Shown: positions 7,521 through 15,749 of the stretch, piece by piece | Numbering within the stretch: the stretch's first letter is position 1 | Layout of the letters: each line of letters starts with the position of its first letter | Assembly (NCBI GenBank): GCA_016464825.1 | Contig: JAEKNQ010000021.1 | Location: 1 to 64,000 of the forward strand | DNA from: Candidatus Dormiibacter inghamiae | Lineage (GTDB): Bacteria > Chloroflexota > Dormibacteria > Dormibacterales > Dormibacteraceae | Reading direction: 5' to 3' | Length of the DNA stretch: 64,000 nucleotides | Translations under genes and position numbers: made by a program | The notes under the pieces: model-generated | The model's database searches: none | Seen by the model: the letters and a program-made list of their open reading frames with translations, nothing else | What the model was told of the DNA's origin: nothing

Positions 7521-8494
7521 GCCAGGGTCAGCGGGTGCTGGTGACGCACCGGGTGCTGGACCCGGCGCCGGCACTGCTGGCCGACGCCGCCCAAGCGGTG
7601 GAGTATGAGGGCGATCTCTCGGCCGAGTCGATCGCGGCGGCCGCGGCCGGCTGCGCCGGGATTCTGAGCCAGTCGATCGATCCCGTCGATGAGCGCGTCC
7701 TGAGCACGCCGGGCCTGCGAGCGGTGAGCAACGTGGCAGTCGGCTATGACAACATCGATGTCGAGGCGGCCACGCGCCACGGCGTGCTGGTCACCAACAC
7801 ACCAGGCGTGCTGGACGAGACAACCGCCGACCTCGCGTTCGCCCTCCTGCTGGCTGCCGGCCGGCGCCTGGGCGAAGGCGAGCGCATGATCCGCGCCGGG
7901 CAGTGGGAAGGCTGGGCGATCGACCAGCTGCTGGGCCGCGACATCCACCGCGCGACGCTGGGCATAGTGGGGCTGGGCCGCATAGGTCAGGCGGTCGCTC
8001 GTCGGGCCCGGGGCTTCGACATGCGGATCCTCTATGCCCAGCGCAGCCAGGGGGACCCGAGCGTGGAGCGGGAGCTGAACGCAGAGCGGCGCGAGCTGGG
8101 AAACCTGCTGGCCGAGGCTGACTTCGTGAGCCTCCACACGCCTCTGACCGAGGAGACCAGGCATCTGATCGGGGCGGCTGAGTTGGCCTCGATGAAGTCC
8201 AGCGCCGTGCTGGTGAACACTGCGCGCGGCCCGGTGGTGGACGAGGCGGCTCTGGCCCGAGCGCTGCGGGAGCGCCGGATCTTCGCCGCCGGCCTTGACG
8301 TGTTCGAGGCAGAACCGAGGGTGCATCCCGACCTGCTGGGCCTCGACAACGTTGTGCTGCTGCCGCATGTGGGCAGCGGCTCAGTGGACACGCGCGCCAG
8401 GATGTGCGAGACCGCCGCGCGGAATCTGGTGGCGGCGCTGAGGGGTGAGCGGCCGGAGCACCTGGTCAACCCGGAAGCCTGGAAGGATCGCTGA
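7517..8494 (+). CDS. D-2-hydroxyacid dehydrogenase (glyoxylate/hydroxypyruvate reductase type)
   Basis: 325 residues. The NAD-binding motif is TLGIVGLGRIGQAVARRARGFDM (GxGxxG); catalytic residues are the Arg in LVNTARGPVVDE, the Glu in DVFEAEP and the His in VVLLPHVGSG. ATTADLAFALLLAAGRRLGEGERMIRAGQW is typical of D-glycerate dehydrogenase/glyoxylate reductase. It reduces glyoxylate or hydroxypyruvate using NAD(P)H. The gene starts with GTG in a GTGA overlap and ends in a CTGA overlap with the HAD phosphatase, which might use a related phosphorylated product, but this is inference. Confidence 0.87.
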   Translation: MSQGQRVLVTHRVLDPAPALLADAAQAVEYEGDLSAESIAAAAAGCAGILSQSIDPVDERVLSTPGLRAVSNVAVGYDNIDVEAATRHGVLVTNTPGVLDETTADLAFALLLAAGRRLGEGERMIRAGQWEGWAIDQLLGRDIHRATLGIVGLGRIGQAVARRARGFDMRILYAQRSQGDPSVERELNAERRELGNLLAEADFVSLHTPLTEETRHLIGAAELASMKSSAVLVNTARGPVVDEAALARALRERRIFAAGLDVFEAEPRVHPDLLGLDNVVLLPHVGSGSVDTRARMCETAARNLVAALRGERPEHLVNPEAWKDR

Positions 8495-9288
8495 TCAGGC
8501 GGCTGCTGCTGGCGCTGGATCTGGACGGCACAGTCATCAGCGCCGACCTGCAGCTCGACCAGCGCGATGTCGACGCCATCGGCAGCGCCCAGGCGGCGGG
8601 CATGATCGTCGTCGCGTGCACTGGCCGGCCTTTTCCAGGTGCCGAGCCCTGGCTCCGAAGGCTGGACCTGCGCGGCCCCTGCGCTTGCTACCAGGGTGCG
8701 CAGGTGCGCTCGGCGTCGGGCGAGATGCTTTTCGACCAAGGAGTGCCCAGAGCGCTGGGCCTGGAGGTGATCCAATTTTGCCGAGAGCGGGATCTGCACG
8801 TCCAGGCATATCGAGACGACCGGCTGCTTGTCGAGCGCGACAGGCCCGAAGCGCACCAGTACGCGAATCACGCCGGCATGGCGATCAATGTCGTCGGTGA
8901 TCTGGGTGAAGCGATGGACGCCACCACGCCGAAGCTCGTCCTGGTCGCCAGCCCCCAGAGATGCGAGGAGCTCTTGCCGGAGGTTCGGCGGCGTTGGGCC
9001 GGGGGCTTGGAGATAGCCACCTCGCTGCCCAACTTCATGGAATTCACGCTGGCCGGAGCTGACAAGGCGCGCGCTTTGGAGTTCGTCTGCAGGCATTTCG
9101 GCATCTCGCAGAGCGAGTCAGTGGCAGTGGGTGACGGCCGCAACGACTGCTCGATGCTGGAGTGGGCAGCGTTGAGCTATGCGGTCCAGGGAGCGCCGGT
9201 CGAGGTCTTGGAGGCAGCCGGCGGACGGACTATCGGACCGCCGGGCACGGGCGGAATCGCCAGCCTGATCCAGGGGTTGATGGCATAG
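8491..9288 (+). CDS. HAD-superfamily (Cof/sugar-phosphatase type) hydrolase
   Basis: About 265 residues. ALDLDGTV is HAD motif I, ACTGRPF motif II, K in PKLVL and VAVGDGRNDCSMLEWA motif III/IV; the cap between them is the Cof type IIB. The motif I strand begins at the codon after 8491, well before the first ATG (8602), so the protein must start near 8491. No ATG, GTG or TTG is available; CTG 8491 overlaps the upstream TGA as CTGA. It probably dephosphorylates a small sugar or cofactor phosphate. Confidence 0.85.
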   Translation: MIRRLLLALDLDGTVISADLQLDQRDVDAIGSAQAAGMIVVACTGRPFPGAEPWLRRLDLRGPCACYQGAQVRSASGEMLFDQGVPRALGLEVIQFCRERDLHVQAYRDDRLLVERDRPEAHQYANHAGMAINVVGDLGEAMDATTPKLVLVASPQRCEELLPEVRRRWAGGLEIATSLPNFMEFTLAGADKARALEFVCRHFGISQSESVAVGDGRNDCSMLEWAALSYAVQGAPVEVLEAAGGRTIGPPGTGGIASLIQGLMA

Positions 9289-9290
9289 GC

Positions 9291-10094
9291 ATGGCGACTC
9301 TTCTCTTGGTTCACGCCCACCCTGACGACGAGGCGATAGCTACCGGCGGCGTGATGCTTCGTGCGAAGCAGCAGGGCCACCGGGTGGTCCTGATCACCGC
9401 CACTCGGGGCGAGATGGGCGAGATCTACAACATGGACGAGGCCAGCGTGCGCCCGCGGCTGGGCGAGGTGCGAACTGAAGAGCTGCGCCAAGCGTGTGAG
9501 CTCCTGGGCGTCGACCGGCAGGAGTTCTTGGGCTACCGGGACTCGGACATGGCAGGACGGGCCGGCAACGACGATCCCGACTGCTTCCACCGCGCTCTGC
9601 TGCCTGAGGCGGCTGAGCGGGTGTCCGCCATCATGCGCCAGGAGCAGCCGGAGGTGGTCGTGACTTACACGCCGGACGGCACTTACGGCCATCCCGACCA
9701 CATGAAGGCCCACCAGGCGACGGTGGCTGCGGTGGAGCTGGTGACTTCCGAAGGCCTGGCTCCCGCCAAGCTCTACTTCCACGCGATCCCGCACAGCTTG
9801 ATGCTGCAGTTCGAGGAACGGCTGCGGGAGGCGGGCAGCGCTCCCGAGGAGGCGACTGTTCGCTTCCCCGGCATCCCGGACGAGCTGATCACGACAGTGG
9901 TGGACGTGCGCGATCTGGTCGCTGAGAAGCGAGCGGCTTTCGAGCGGCACGTGTCGCAGATGGACCCCAACTCGCCGCTGGCGTCCATGCAGGGCCACAT
10001 CCTGGAGGCGGCACTGGGCACCGAGTACTTCATCCGCGCCCGCGGCGAGAGCGGCGAGGAGCCGGAGCGAGATCTGTTCGCCGGGTTGGGTTAG
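9291..10094 (+). CDS. PIG-L family deacetylase (MshB/Mca-like)
   Basis: 267 residues from ATG 9291. LLVHAHPDDEAIATGG carries the zinc-binding His-Pro-Asp-Asp motif and YGHPDHMKAHQA the second zinc site. VITATRGEMGEIYNMDEASVRPRLGEVRTEELRQACELLGV resembles the MshB/Mca branch, enzymes that remove an N-acetyl group from GlcNAc-inositol or cleave mycothiol conjugates. An MshA-like glycosyltransferase lies at 55.2-56.6 kb, so an inositol-GlcNAc thiol pathway is possible; MshC and MshD are not in the window. Confidence 0.82.
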   Translation: MATLLLVHAHPDDEAIATGGVMLRAKQQGHRVVLITATRGEMGEIYNMDEASVRPRLGEVRTEELRQACELLGVDRQEFLGYRDSDMAGRAGNDDPDCFHRALLPEAAERVSAIMRQEQPEVVVTYTPDGTYGHPDHMKAHQATVAAVELVTSEGLAPAKLYFHAIPHSLMLQFEERLREAGSAPEEATVRFPGIPDELITTVVDVRDLVAEKRAAFERHVSQMDPNSPLASMQGHILEAALGTEYFIRARGESGEEPERDLFAGLG

Positions 10095-10107
10095 TACACT
10101 TGTACTA
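10092..10107 (+). promoter_or_regulatory. 16-bp palindrome containing the ispH -10 box
   Basis: TAGTACA-CT-TGTACTA is a perfect inverted repeat with 7-bp arms; the GTG of ispH follows immediately at 10108. It also contains TACACT (10095-10100), exactly 7 nt before the GTG, so a leaderless promoter and a possible repressor site coincide. The first three bases are the stop codon of the upstream gene. Confidence 0.55.
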
Positions 10108-11007
10108 GTGGAAGTCAAGCGGATCACCCCACGTGGCTACTGCCACGGCGTGGTGGAGGCCTTCCGCATCGCCGAGCGGGTTCGCAAGGAGACGGAGGGG
10201 CCGATCCACATGCTGGGACAGCTCGTTCACAACACCCACGTCACTGAGGATCTGCAGCGAAACGGCATCAGGCTGGTCGATCCGCCCAACCGGCTGGCCG
10301 GCCTGGAGGAGATCGAGTCGGGCACTGTGATCTTCACAGCCCACGGCGTCTCACCGCAGGTGAAGCAGCGGGCGCTGGAGCGGGGCCTGAACACAGTGGA
10401 CGCAACCTGTTCTGACGTCGTGCGAACCCACGACCTTGTGACCCAGCTGGCCAATCAAGGTTATGACGTCGTTTACGTCGGCCGCCGCGGCCACCCTGAG
10501 CCGGAGGGCGTGGAGGGTGAGGCGCCCGGCAAGGTGCATCTTATTCAGGACGTCGCTGACGTGGATGCGCTCCAGATCGAGAATGAGCGGATCGCCGTCA
10601 CTTGCCAGACCACGCTCTCCGTCTGGGACACGGAAGCGCTGATCGGCGCGGTGAGGGATCGCTACCCGCAGGTGGAGGTGCACAACGAGATCTGTCTCGC
10701 CACGCAGGAGCGGCAGGAGGCAGCGGTCGCGGCGGCCAAGGAAGTGGACGTCGTCGTAGTGGTGGGCAGTCCTCGGTCCTCCAACTCGAACCGCCTGGCC
10801 GAAGTTGTCCGCAAGCTGACCCAAAAGCCGGCCCACCTCATCGACGACCTCCCCGACCTGGACCTGAGCTGGCTCAGCGGCAAACGCGTGGTGGGAGTGA
10901 CGAGCGGCGCCTCCACCCCCAGCCAACTGACCCGCCGGGTGATCGCCTACCTGGAGTCACTTGAGGAAGGTCCGGACGGTAACTGGGTTCCCCCGCCGGC
11001 CGGTTAG
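10108..11007 (+). CDS. ispH: 4-hydroxy-3-methylbut-2-enyl diphosphate reductase
   Basis: 299 residues. The three Fe-S ligand cysteines are in GYCHGVVEAF, TVDATCSDV and NEICLATQERQ; HNTHV, the catalytic Glu region and VGSPRSSNSNRL (diphosphate binding) are all present. It is the last enzyme of the MEP pathway, making IPP and DMAPP with a 4Fe-4S cluster. Length fits the family. GTG 10108 is adopted because upstream is the palindromic promoter. It is convergent with the MaoC-tail gene, 45 bp apart. Confidence 0.93.
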   Translation: MEVKRITPRGYCHGVVEAFRIAERVRKETEGPIHMLGQLVHNTHVTEDLQRNGIRLVDPPNRLAGLEEIESGTVIFTAHGVSPQVKQRALERGLNTVDATCSDVVRTHDLVTQLANQGYDVVYVGRRGHPEPEGVEGEAPGKVHLIQDVADVDALQIENERIAVTCQTTLSVWDTEALIGAVRDRYPQVEVHNEICLATQERQEAAVAAAKEVDVVVVVGSPRSSNSNRLAEVVRKLTQKPAHLIDDLPDLDLSWLSGKRVVGVTSGASTPSQLTRRVIAYLESLEEGPDGNWVPPPAG

Positions 11008-11052
11008 TCTCGCCGGCTGCCACTGCCCGCCCGGTCGTCTCCGACCGAAGTT

Positions 11053-12519
11053 TCAGGATCCGCCGCTTGAGTGTGCCTCTGAAGCGCCGACGCCTGACGC
11101 GGCTGACTCGCCGGCGTTGGCGGTGGCGGCCGGAGGCGGTGGCTGGCTTCCACCCGGCCGTCGTGTCCGGGCGGGCGCGGTCGGCTCAACCGAGCTGCCG
11201 CTGAAGTCGCCGGACTGGGAGCCTGCCGGGGCTGACCCTTCGTTGCTGCCTGGAGGCGCCGGCGCCTCGGGGGTAACGGTGGACCCGCCGGCGGCGCGCC
11301 GGGGACCGCGAGGGCGGCGCGGCCTGGGCGCCGGTCCATTGGCGGGCGCGACCGCTGCGTCAGGTCGCCCTGACGCGGGTGGCGATTGCGGCGAGGGCGC
11401 GTTCAGCGGGGCGAATCGGTTCGGATCCAACTCGGTCAGTTCCTGGCTGAACGGTGTGGCGGCGGGGGGCAGAGACGTAGCCACGGCCGCCGCCGACTCG
11501 GGCGTCGCAGCAAAAGCTGCTGGGGGAGTGGTCGATGACGGTTGCGGCCTTGCGGCTTCCTGCTCGCCACCGACCTGCGCCGTCGCAGCAGTCCCCGCGC
11601 TCTGGCTCTGGGACGATTGTGCGCCGGCCATCGCCGCTATGGCCGCGCCGGGCGTGGGCGCCTCCTCGTCGACGGCTTGCAGCGCAAGCACTTCCGGGCC
11701 AACCGGCTCGCGTCCTCCACGCCCCCGCCCCCCGCGCCGGCGGCGGCGCCGAGCCGGAGCGGCTCCCCCGTCGCCCTGCTCCTGAGCTGCTGCGAGGGCG
11801 TCTGTCGCCGCAGGCGCAGGCTCGGTGCGCCGGGGGATTTGGCCAGCGGCAGTACCGCCCTCGGTTGTGGCTTCTAGTGTGGCCAGACTCTCCACGAAGG
11901 GCTGTGCCTCAGCCGACGGCTGGGCCGCCAGCACTTCCGCGGCCACCAGCGGCTGCTGGGAGGGAGTGTCGCCGTTGGCAGAGCGCCGCCGGCGCCGGCG
12001 CCGGCCGGTCCGCGCGACTTCGGTTTCCGGCTGACCTGCCACAACGGGTGCCGGCTCCGTCCCCATCAGCGGCCGGCGCTCCAGCAATCGGACCACTTCT
12101 CCGCTGGCTACCACCTCGCTCCGCTGGTTCTCCATCTCCACGGCAAAGCCACAAAGTCCCCAGGCCGGCTCCTCCACGGCTCGCTTCCGATTGAGCCGCC
12201 AGTGGCAGCGGACCGTGTCGCCGGGCCTCACCGGGCGCTCGAAGCGCCAGGTGGTCCCGACCAGGGCGACCGTCCGGGCCAGCGGCACATCCATGCTGCC
12301 CAGCCCCATGGCGAGGGCAACCAGCAGCGCGCCGGGCACCACCTGGCCACCGAAGTGGGACGCTCGGGCGTGTTCGCGATCGACATGCAGCGGGCCGAAG
12401 TCACCTGAGAGGCCGGCGTAAGCGCTGAGGTCAGACTCCAGTACCGTGCGACGGCGCGTGGTCCAGACGCTGCCGAGAGTCAGGTCTTCAAAGAAAAGCA
12501 GATCCAGGAGGTTCTCCAA
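11053..12519 (-). CDS. MaoC-like hot-dog protein with a ~320-residue Arg/Gly/Pro-rich tail
   Basis: 488 residues from a TTG at 12519. Residues 1-150 form a MaoC/R-hydratase-like hot-dog domain: SVWTTRRRTVLESDLSAYAGLSGDFGPLHVD (catalytic Asp/His region), SHFGGQVVPGALLVALAMG and RFERPVRPGDTVRC. From about 165 to the end the protein is low complexity and predicted disordered, with basic clusters TGRRRRRRRSANG, ARRRRRRGGRGRGGREP and PRPRRPRGPRRAAGG separated by Ala/Pro/Gln/Glu-rich spacers. Such RG/RRRR tails are known from RNase E/G and other nucleic-acid-binding proteins, not from MaoC enzymes. The frame has no stops over 960 bp and its codons look normal. Function unknown. Confidence 0.75.
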   Translation of the reverse strand: MENLLDLLFFEDLTLGSVWTTRRRTVLESDLSAYAGLSGDFGPLHVDREHARASHFGGQVVPGALLVALAMGLGSMDVPLARTVALVGTTWRFERPVRPGDTVRCHWRLNRKRAVEEPAWGLCGFAVEMENQRSEVVASGEVVRLLERRPLMGTEPAPVVAGQPETEVARTGRRRRRRRSANGDTPSQQPLVAAEVLAAQPSAEAQPFVESLATLEATTEGGTAAGQIPRRTEPAPAATDALAAAQEQGDGGAAPARRRRRRGGRGRGGREPVGPEVLALQAVDEEAPTPGAAIAAMAGAQSSQSQSAGTAATAQVGGEQEAARPQPSSTTPPAAFAATPESAAAVATSLPPAATPFSQELTELDPNRFAPLNAPSPQSPPASGRPDAAVAPANGPAPRPRRPRGPRRAAGGSTVTPEAPAPPGSNEGSAPAGSQSGDFSGSSVEPTAPARTRRPGGSQPPPPAATANAGESAASGVGASEAHSSGGS

Positions 12520-12587
12520 ATGTGGACTCGTCGTCCGGCCGCCGAGTATAAGCAGCCCGCTCCGACCTATACGATCGTCAGGTTTCC

Positions 12588-13106
12588 ATGCCGGCGTCGC
12601 ACTACTGCCTGAACTGCGGCCTCCCGCTCCAGACTCAGACCCGCGAAGGTCGAGAGGTGGAGTGCTGCCAGCGCTGTGGCTTCGTGCTCTGGCACGACCC
12701 CAAGGTGGTGACGGTGGTAGTGGTCGAGAACGACAGCGGCGAGCTGGTTCTCGGCCGGCGTGGAATCGATCCCGGCTATGGCAGGTGGTGCCTACCCGGC
12801 GGCTTCGTCAACGACGACGAGGATCCCGCCGAAGCCGCCGCCCGCGAGTGCTGGGAGGAGGTCTGCGCCCAGGTCGACATCACTCGGCTGCTGAACGTCT
12901 ATCACGTTGCCAAAGAGGATGCGCCCAGCCTGATCGCCATCGCCTACAGCGCCCGGCTCCGCCAGGGTGAGATTCCGCAGGCAGGCGAGGAGATGCTGGA
13001 GGTGGCTGCGTTCGCCACCGACGTACTCCCTGAGCTCGCCTTCCCCAGCCACTTCCAAGCCCTGCGTGATTATCTGGCCGCGAGGGAAGAAACCAAGCAG
13101 CGATGA
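12588..13106 (+). CDS. Nudix hydrolase with N-terminal zinc ribbon
   Basis: 172 residues. The N-terminus has a zinc ribbon (YCLNCGLPL ... VECCQRCGFVLW). The Nudix box reads G-G-F-V-N-D-D-E-D-P-A-E-A-A-A-R-E then C-W-E-E-V-C-A: the E and REUxEE residues are intact, but the usual Gly near the end of the box is Cys. The ribbon-Nudix order matches NudC/YmfB-like ADP-ribose or NADH pyrophosphatases. It diverges from the MaoC-tail gene, with TATACGAT 12-18 nt before the ATG, and is coupled by ATGA to htpX. Confidence 0.85.
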   Translation: MPASHYCLNCGLPLQTQTREGREVECCQRCGFVLWHDPKVVTVVVVENDSGELVLGRRGIDPGYGRWCLPGGFVNDDEDPAEAAARECWEEVCAQVDITRLLNVYHVAKEDAPSLIAIAYSARLRQGEIPQAGEEMLEVAAFATDVLPELAFPSHFQALRDYLAAREETKQR

Positions 13107-13978
13107 ACTGGTTCAAGACCTTTCTCTGGATGATCGTGCTGTCGGTGATCCTCGTCATCGCCGGCTCGGCATTGGGCTATGCCACAGGCCTGGGCGCGGG
13201 GCTGGGGCTGGCGCTCGGGCTGGGCATCGCTCTCATCACCAACGGCATCGCTTACTTCAAGGGCGACCAGCTCGCGCTCCACGCCGCCCAGGCGCGCGAG
13301 GTGACGCCGTTCGACGCCCCCGACCTGCACCGCTTGGCCGACCGGCTGGCTCAGCAGTACGCAGTTCCCAAACCGCGTGTCTACCTAAGCCCCGATCCCA
13401 CCCCCAATGCCTTTGCCACGGGCCGCAACCCTCACCACGCCTCGATCTGCGTCAACGACGGGTTGCTTCGGATCCTGGACGGGGAAGAGCTCTACGGAGT
13501 GCTGGCGCACGAGTTCGCGCACGTGCGCAACCGCGACATCCTCATCAGCTCAGTGGTGGCAGTGATGGCCGCGGCCATCACGTTCATCGCCAGCCTGCTG
13601 CAGTGGCAGGCCTTCGGTTTCGGCGGCCGCGATCAGCAGGATCGGGGCGCGTTCGGCCTGATCGGCGTGCTGGCGCTGGCGATTCTGGGCCCGATCGCAG
13701 CGCTGCTGATTCAGCTCGCCATCTCTCGCTCGCGCGAGTACGAGGCCGATCACACAGGCGCCGAAGTGAGCGGCCAACCCCTGGCTCTGGCCAGCGCCCT
13801 GCGAAAGCTGGAGCGCTCCAGTCAGACGTACGCCTCCCCCGTCGCGAAGCCCGCCTACGCCCATCTCTACATCGTGAACCCGCTTTCCGGTCGGAGCCTG
13901 AGCGGCATGTTCTCCACCCATCCACCCCTGGACGATCGCATCCAGCGCCTGGAGCGGATGGCCGGTGCCCGCCGCTAG
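13103..13978 (+). CDS. htpX: HtpX membrane metalloprotease homolog
   Basis: 291 residues. Two N-terminal transmembrane segments, then YGVLAHEFAHVRNRDI with the HExxH zinc site, two more hydrophobic segments, and SRSREYEADHTGAEVSG with the third zinc ligand Glu. PNAFATGRNPHHASICVNDGLL is the usual HtpX/M48B strand. It degrades misfolded membrane proteins, acting with FtsH in other bacteria. Start is ATG in an ATGA overlap with the Nudix gene. It ends 9 bp from the convergent opuCA-like gene. Confidence 0.92.
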   Translation: MNWFKTFLWMIVLSVILVIAGSALGYATGLGAGLGLALGLGIALITNGIAYFKGDQLALHAAQAREVTPFDAPDLHRLADRLAQQYAVPKPRVYLSPDPTPNAFATGRNPHHASICVNDGLLRILDGEELYGVLAHEFAHVRNRDILISSVVAVMAAAITFIASLLQWQAFGFGGRDQQDRGAFGLIGVLALAILGPIAALLIQLAISRSREYEADHTGAEVSGQPLALASALRKLERSSQTYASPVAKPAYAHLYIVNPLSGRSLSGMFSTHPPLDDRIQRLERMAGARR

Positions 13979-13987
13979 CTGAGTCAG

Positions 13988-14962
13988 CTAGCCCGAGCGG
14001 TCGGGCGCCGCGCTGTCCGCCGTCACCACTGCGGTGTCGATGAGCCCTGTCAGCGTCAGCACGCCCAGTACCTGGCCGTTCCTGTGCACGCGCACCCTGT
14101 CGGTGTCGTGCAGCAGCATGCAGGAGAGAGCGTCGGCGAGAGAGGCCTCGACGGCTATGTCGGCGTCGGTGTGGTAGCGGGTCGCCTTCTCCAGCCGGCC
14201 CTCGTCGATGGTGACCACTGAGAGACGCTTCTGGCTGCGGTCGGGGCCCAGGAAGTCAGCGACGAAATCGGTGGAGGGCTGGGCCAGCATCCGAGCGGGG
14301 GAGTCGTACTGCTCCAGCTTCCCGCCCTGGCTGAGGATGGCAATGCGGTCGCCCATCTTGATGGCCTCATCGATGTCGTGGGTGACGAAGACGACTATCT
14401 TGTGCATCTGCGACTGGATCCGCAGGAACTCGTTCTGCAGACGGTCTCTCGTCACCCTGTCGATGGCGCCGAAGGGCTCGTCCATCAGCAGCACCGGCGG
14501 GTCGGCGCCCAAAGCTCTAGCCACACCCACTCGCTGGCGCTGACCGCCCGAGAGCTGGTGCGGGTAGCGGTCGGCGTACTCGCCAGGCGGCAGGCCGACC
14601 AGCTCCAGCAGCTCATTGACGCGGCTCTTCGTCTTGTTCCGATCCCAGCCCAGCAGGTTGGGCACGGTGGCGACGTTGTCGGCGATGCTGAGGTGCGGAA
14701 ATAGGCCAACCTGCTGAATGACGTAGCCCATCTTGAGGCGAAGCTCGACGGGATCAATCCGGGTCACGTCCCGACCATCCAGGACAATGCGGCCGCCCGA
14801 GGGCTCGATCATCCGGTTGACCATCCGCAGCGTTGTCGTCTTACCGCAGCCGGAGGGCCCGACCAGGATGCACGTTTCGCCGTCCTTGATCTCGAGGTCG
14901 AGCTCGCGAACGGCGACTGAGCCGTTGGGATACCGCTTCGAGACCCGCTCCAAGGAAAGCAC
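13988..14962 (-). CDS. opuCA: Glycine betaine/choline/carnitine ABC importer ATPase (OpuCA type) with CBS region
   Basis: 324 residues from GTG 14962. Walker A GPSGCGKTTT, Q-loop VIQQVGLFPH, signature LSGGQRQRVGVARAL, Walker B VLLMDEPFGAID and H-loop VTHDIDEA are all present. The C-terminus (about 240-315) resembles CBS repeats that sense ionic strength in OpuA/OpuC ATPases. It is transcribed away from its permease genes at 15.1-16.5 kb, with the binding protein at 19 kb. The intergenic region carries a duplicated operator-like sequence. Confidence 0.9.
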   Translation of the reverse strand: MLSLERVSKRYPNGSVAVRELDLEIKDGETCILVGPSGCGKTTTLRMVNRMIEPSGGRIVLDGRDVTRIDPVELRLKMGYVIQQVGLFPHLSIADNVATVPNLLGWDRNKTKSRVNELLELVGLPPGEYADRYPHQLSGGQRQRVGVARALGADPPVLLMDEPFGAIDRVTRDRLQNEFLRIQSQMHKIVVFVTHDIDEAIKMGDRIAILSQGGKLEQYDSPARMLAQPSTDFVADFLGPDRSQKRLSVVTIDEGRLEKATRYHTDADIAVEASLADALSCMLLHDTDRVRVHRNGQVLGVLTLTGLIDTAVVTADSAAPDRSG

Positions 14963-14974
14963 CAGGTAACTCTA

Positions 14975-15011
14975 GTGGACCATTGGTGGTAAGCGAGTGG
15001 ACCATTGGTGG
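14975..15011. promoter_or_regulatory. Two direct 15-bp repeats with a palindromic core between divergent opuC genes
   Basis: GTGGACCATTGGTGG occurs at 14975-14989 and again, identical, at 14997-15011, a 22-bp period or two helical turns. Each copy contains the palindrome ACCATTGGT. The pair lies between opuCA (minus) and opuCB (plus), just behind the opuCA start, as expected for a cooperative dimeric regulator of compatible-solute uptake. Confidence 0.6.
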
Positions 15012-15018
15012 CACCTGC

Positions 15019-15037
15019 AGGGGAGGAGACCTCCCCT
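15019..15037 (+). other. GGGGAGG/CCTCCCC hairpin
   Basis: AGGGGAGG-AGA-CCTCCCCT is an 8-bp perfect stem with a 3-nt loop, in the opuCA-opuCB intergenic region. Its stem sequence matches the hairpins repeated near 53.4 and 59.9 kb. It could be an outward terminator for antisense transcripts or a REP-like unit. Confidence 0.5.
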
Positions 15038-15080
15038 CCAAGTCAGCGCCAGAGGCAAGCTTTGGCCGGTGTCGGACGGA

Positions 15081-15086
15081 TAGAGT
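15081..15086 (+). promoter_or_regulatory. TAGAGT -10 box six bases before GTG of opuCB
   Basis: TAGAGT, 6 nt, then GTG 15093, consistent with a leaderless opuCB-opuCD transcript. The operator-like repeats lie about 70-105 bp upstream. Confidence 0.4.
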
Positions 15087-15092
15087 TGACCT

Positions 15093-15749
15093 GTGCTGCT
15101 CGTTTCCGGCGAACCCTGGATCCGTTGGAACTGGGTGGGGAGTCACCTCGGCAGGATCTGGGACGCTCTGTTGCAGCACATTGTGCTCACGGCCATCGCC
15201 ATCGGCGTGGGCATCCTGATAGCCATTCCGATCGGCCTGCTAGCCTGGCGCTACCGCCGCACGCGAGGGGCCGTGCTGGCCTCCACCGGCGCCCTCTATA
15301 CGATTCCGTCACTGGCGCTCTTCGCGCTCCTGGTGCCGTTCACCGGCTTGACCACTCTGACTTCGGAGATAGGGCTCGTCACCTACACGCTGCTGATACT
15401 GGTTCGCAACATCATCGTCGGGCTGGACGGGGTGCCGGACGAGGTGCGGGACGCGGCCGTTGGCATGGGCTACAGGCCCTTTCGCCGGCTGATGGCTCTC
15501 GAGCTGCCACTGGCCCTGCCTGTCATCATGGCAGGCGTCCGCATCGCCACGGTGACGACCATCGGACTCGTCACCATCACGGCTCTCATCGGGCAGGGCG
15601 GCCTCGGCTCGCTGATCCTGTCGGGCCTGATCGCCGGCTTCCCCACTCCGCTCGTGATCGGCGCCTTCCTCTCGGTCCTACTGGCAGTCGTGGCTGATGT
15701 GAGCCTGAACCTGTTCCAGCGCCTGATCACGCCCTGGAGCCGCGCGTGA
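15093..15749 (+). CDS. opuCB: OpuC-type ABC importer permease
   Basis: 218 residues, about six transmembrane segments. The cytoplasmic EAA loop reads DAAVGMGYRPFRRLMALELPLALPVIMAG, the contact with the ATPase. GALYTIPSLALFALLVPFTGL is typical of ProW/OpuCB permeases. It forms the membrane channel for betaine-type osmoprotectants together with the next gene. GTG start at 15093; the stop overlaps opuCD as GTGA. Confidence 0.9.
   Translation: MLLVSGEPWIRWNWVGSHLGRIWDALLQHIVLTAIAIGVGILIAIPIGLLAWRYRRTRGAVLASTGALYTIPSLALFALLVPFTGLTTLTSEIGLVTYTLLILVRNIIVGLDGVPDEVRDAAVGMGYRPFRRLMALELPLALPVIMAGVRIATVTTIGLVTITALIGQGGLGSLILSGLIAGFPTPLVIGAFLSVLLAVVADVSLNLFQRLITPWSRA

Noticed and set aside
10961-11785. 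274-codon plus-strand frame opposite the MaoC tail
   Set aside because: It mirrors the low-complexity Arg/Ala/Pro codons of the minus gene and has no domain of its own.
13550-13925. Minus frames inside htpX
   Set aside because: Shadow frames of a clear HExxH metalloprotease.
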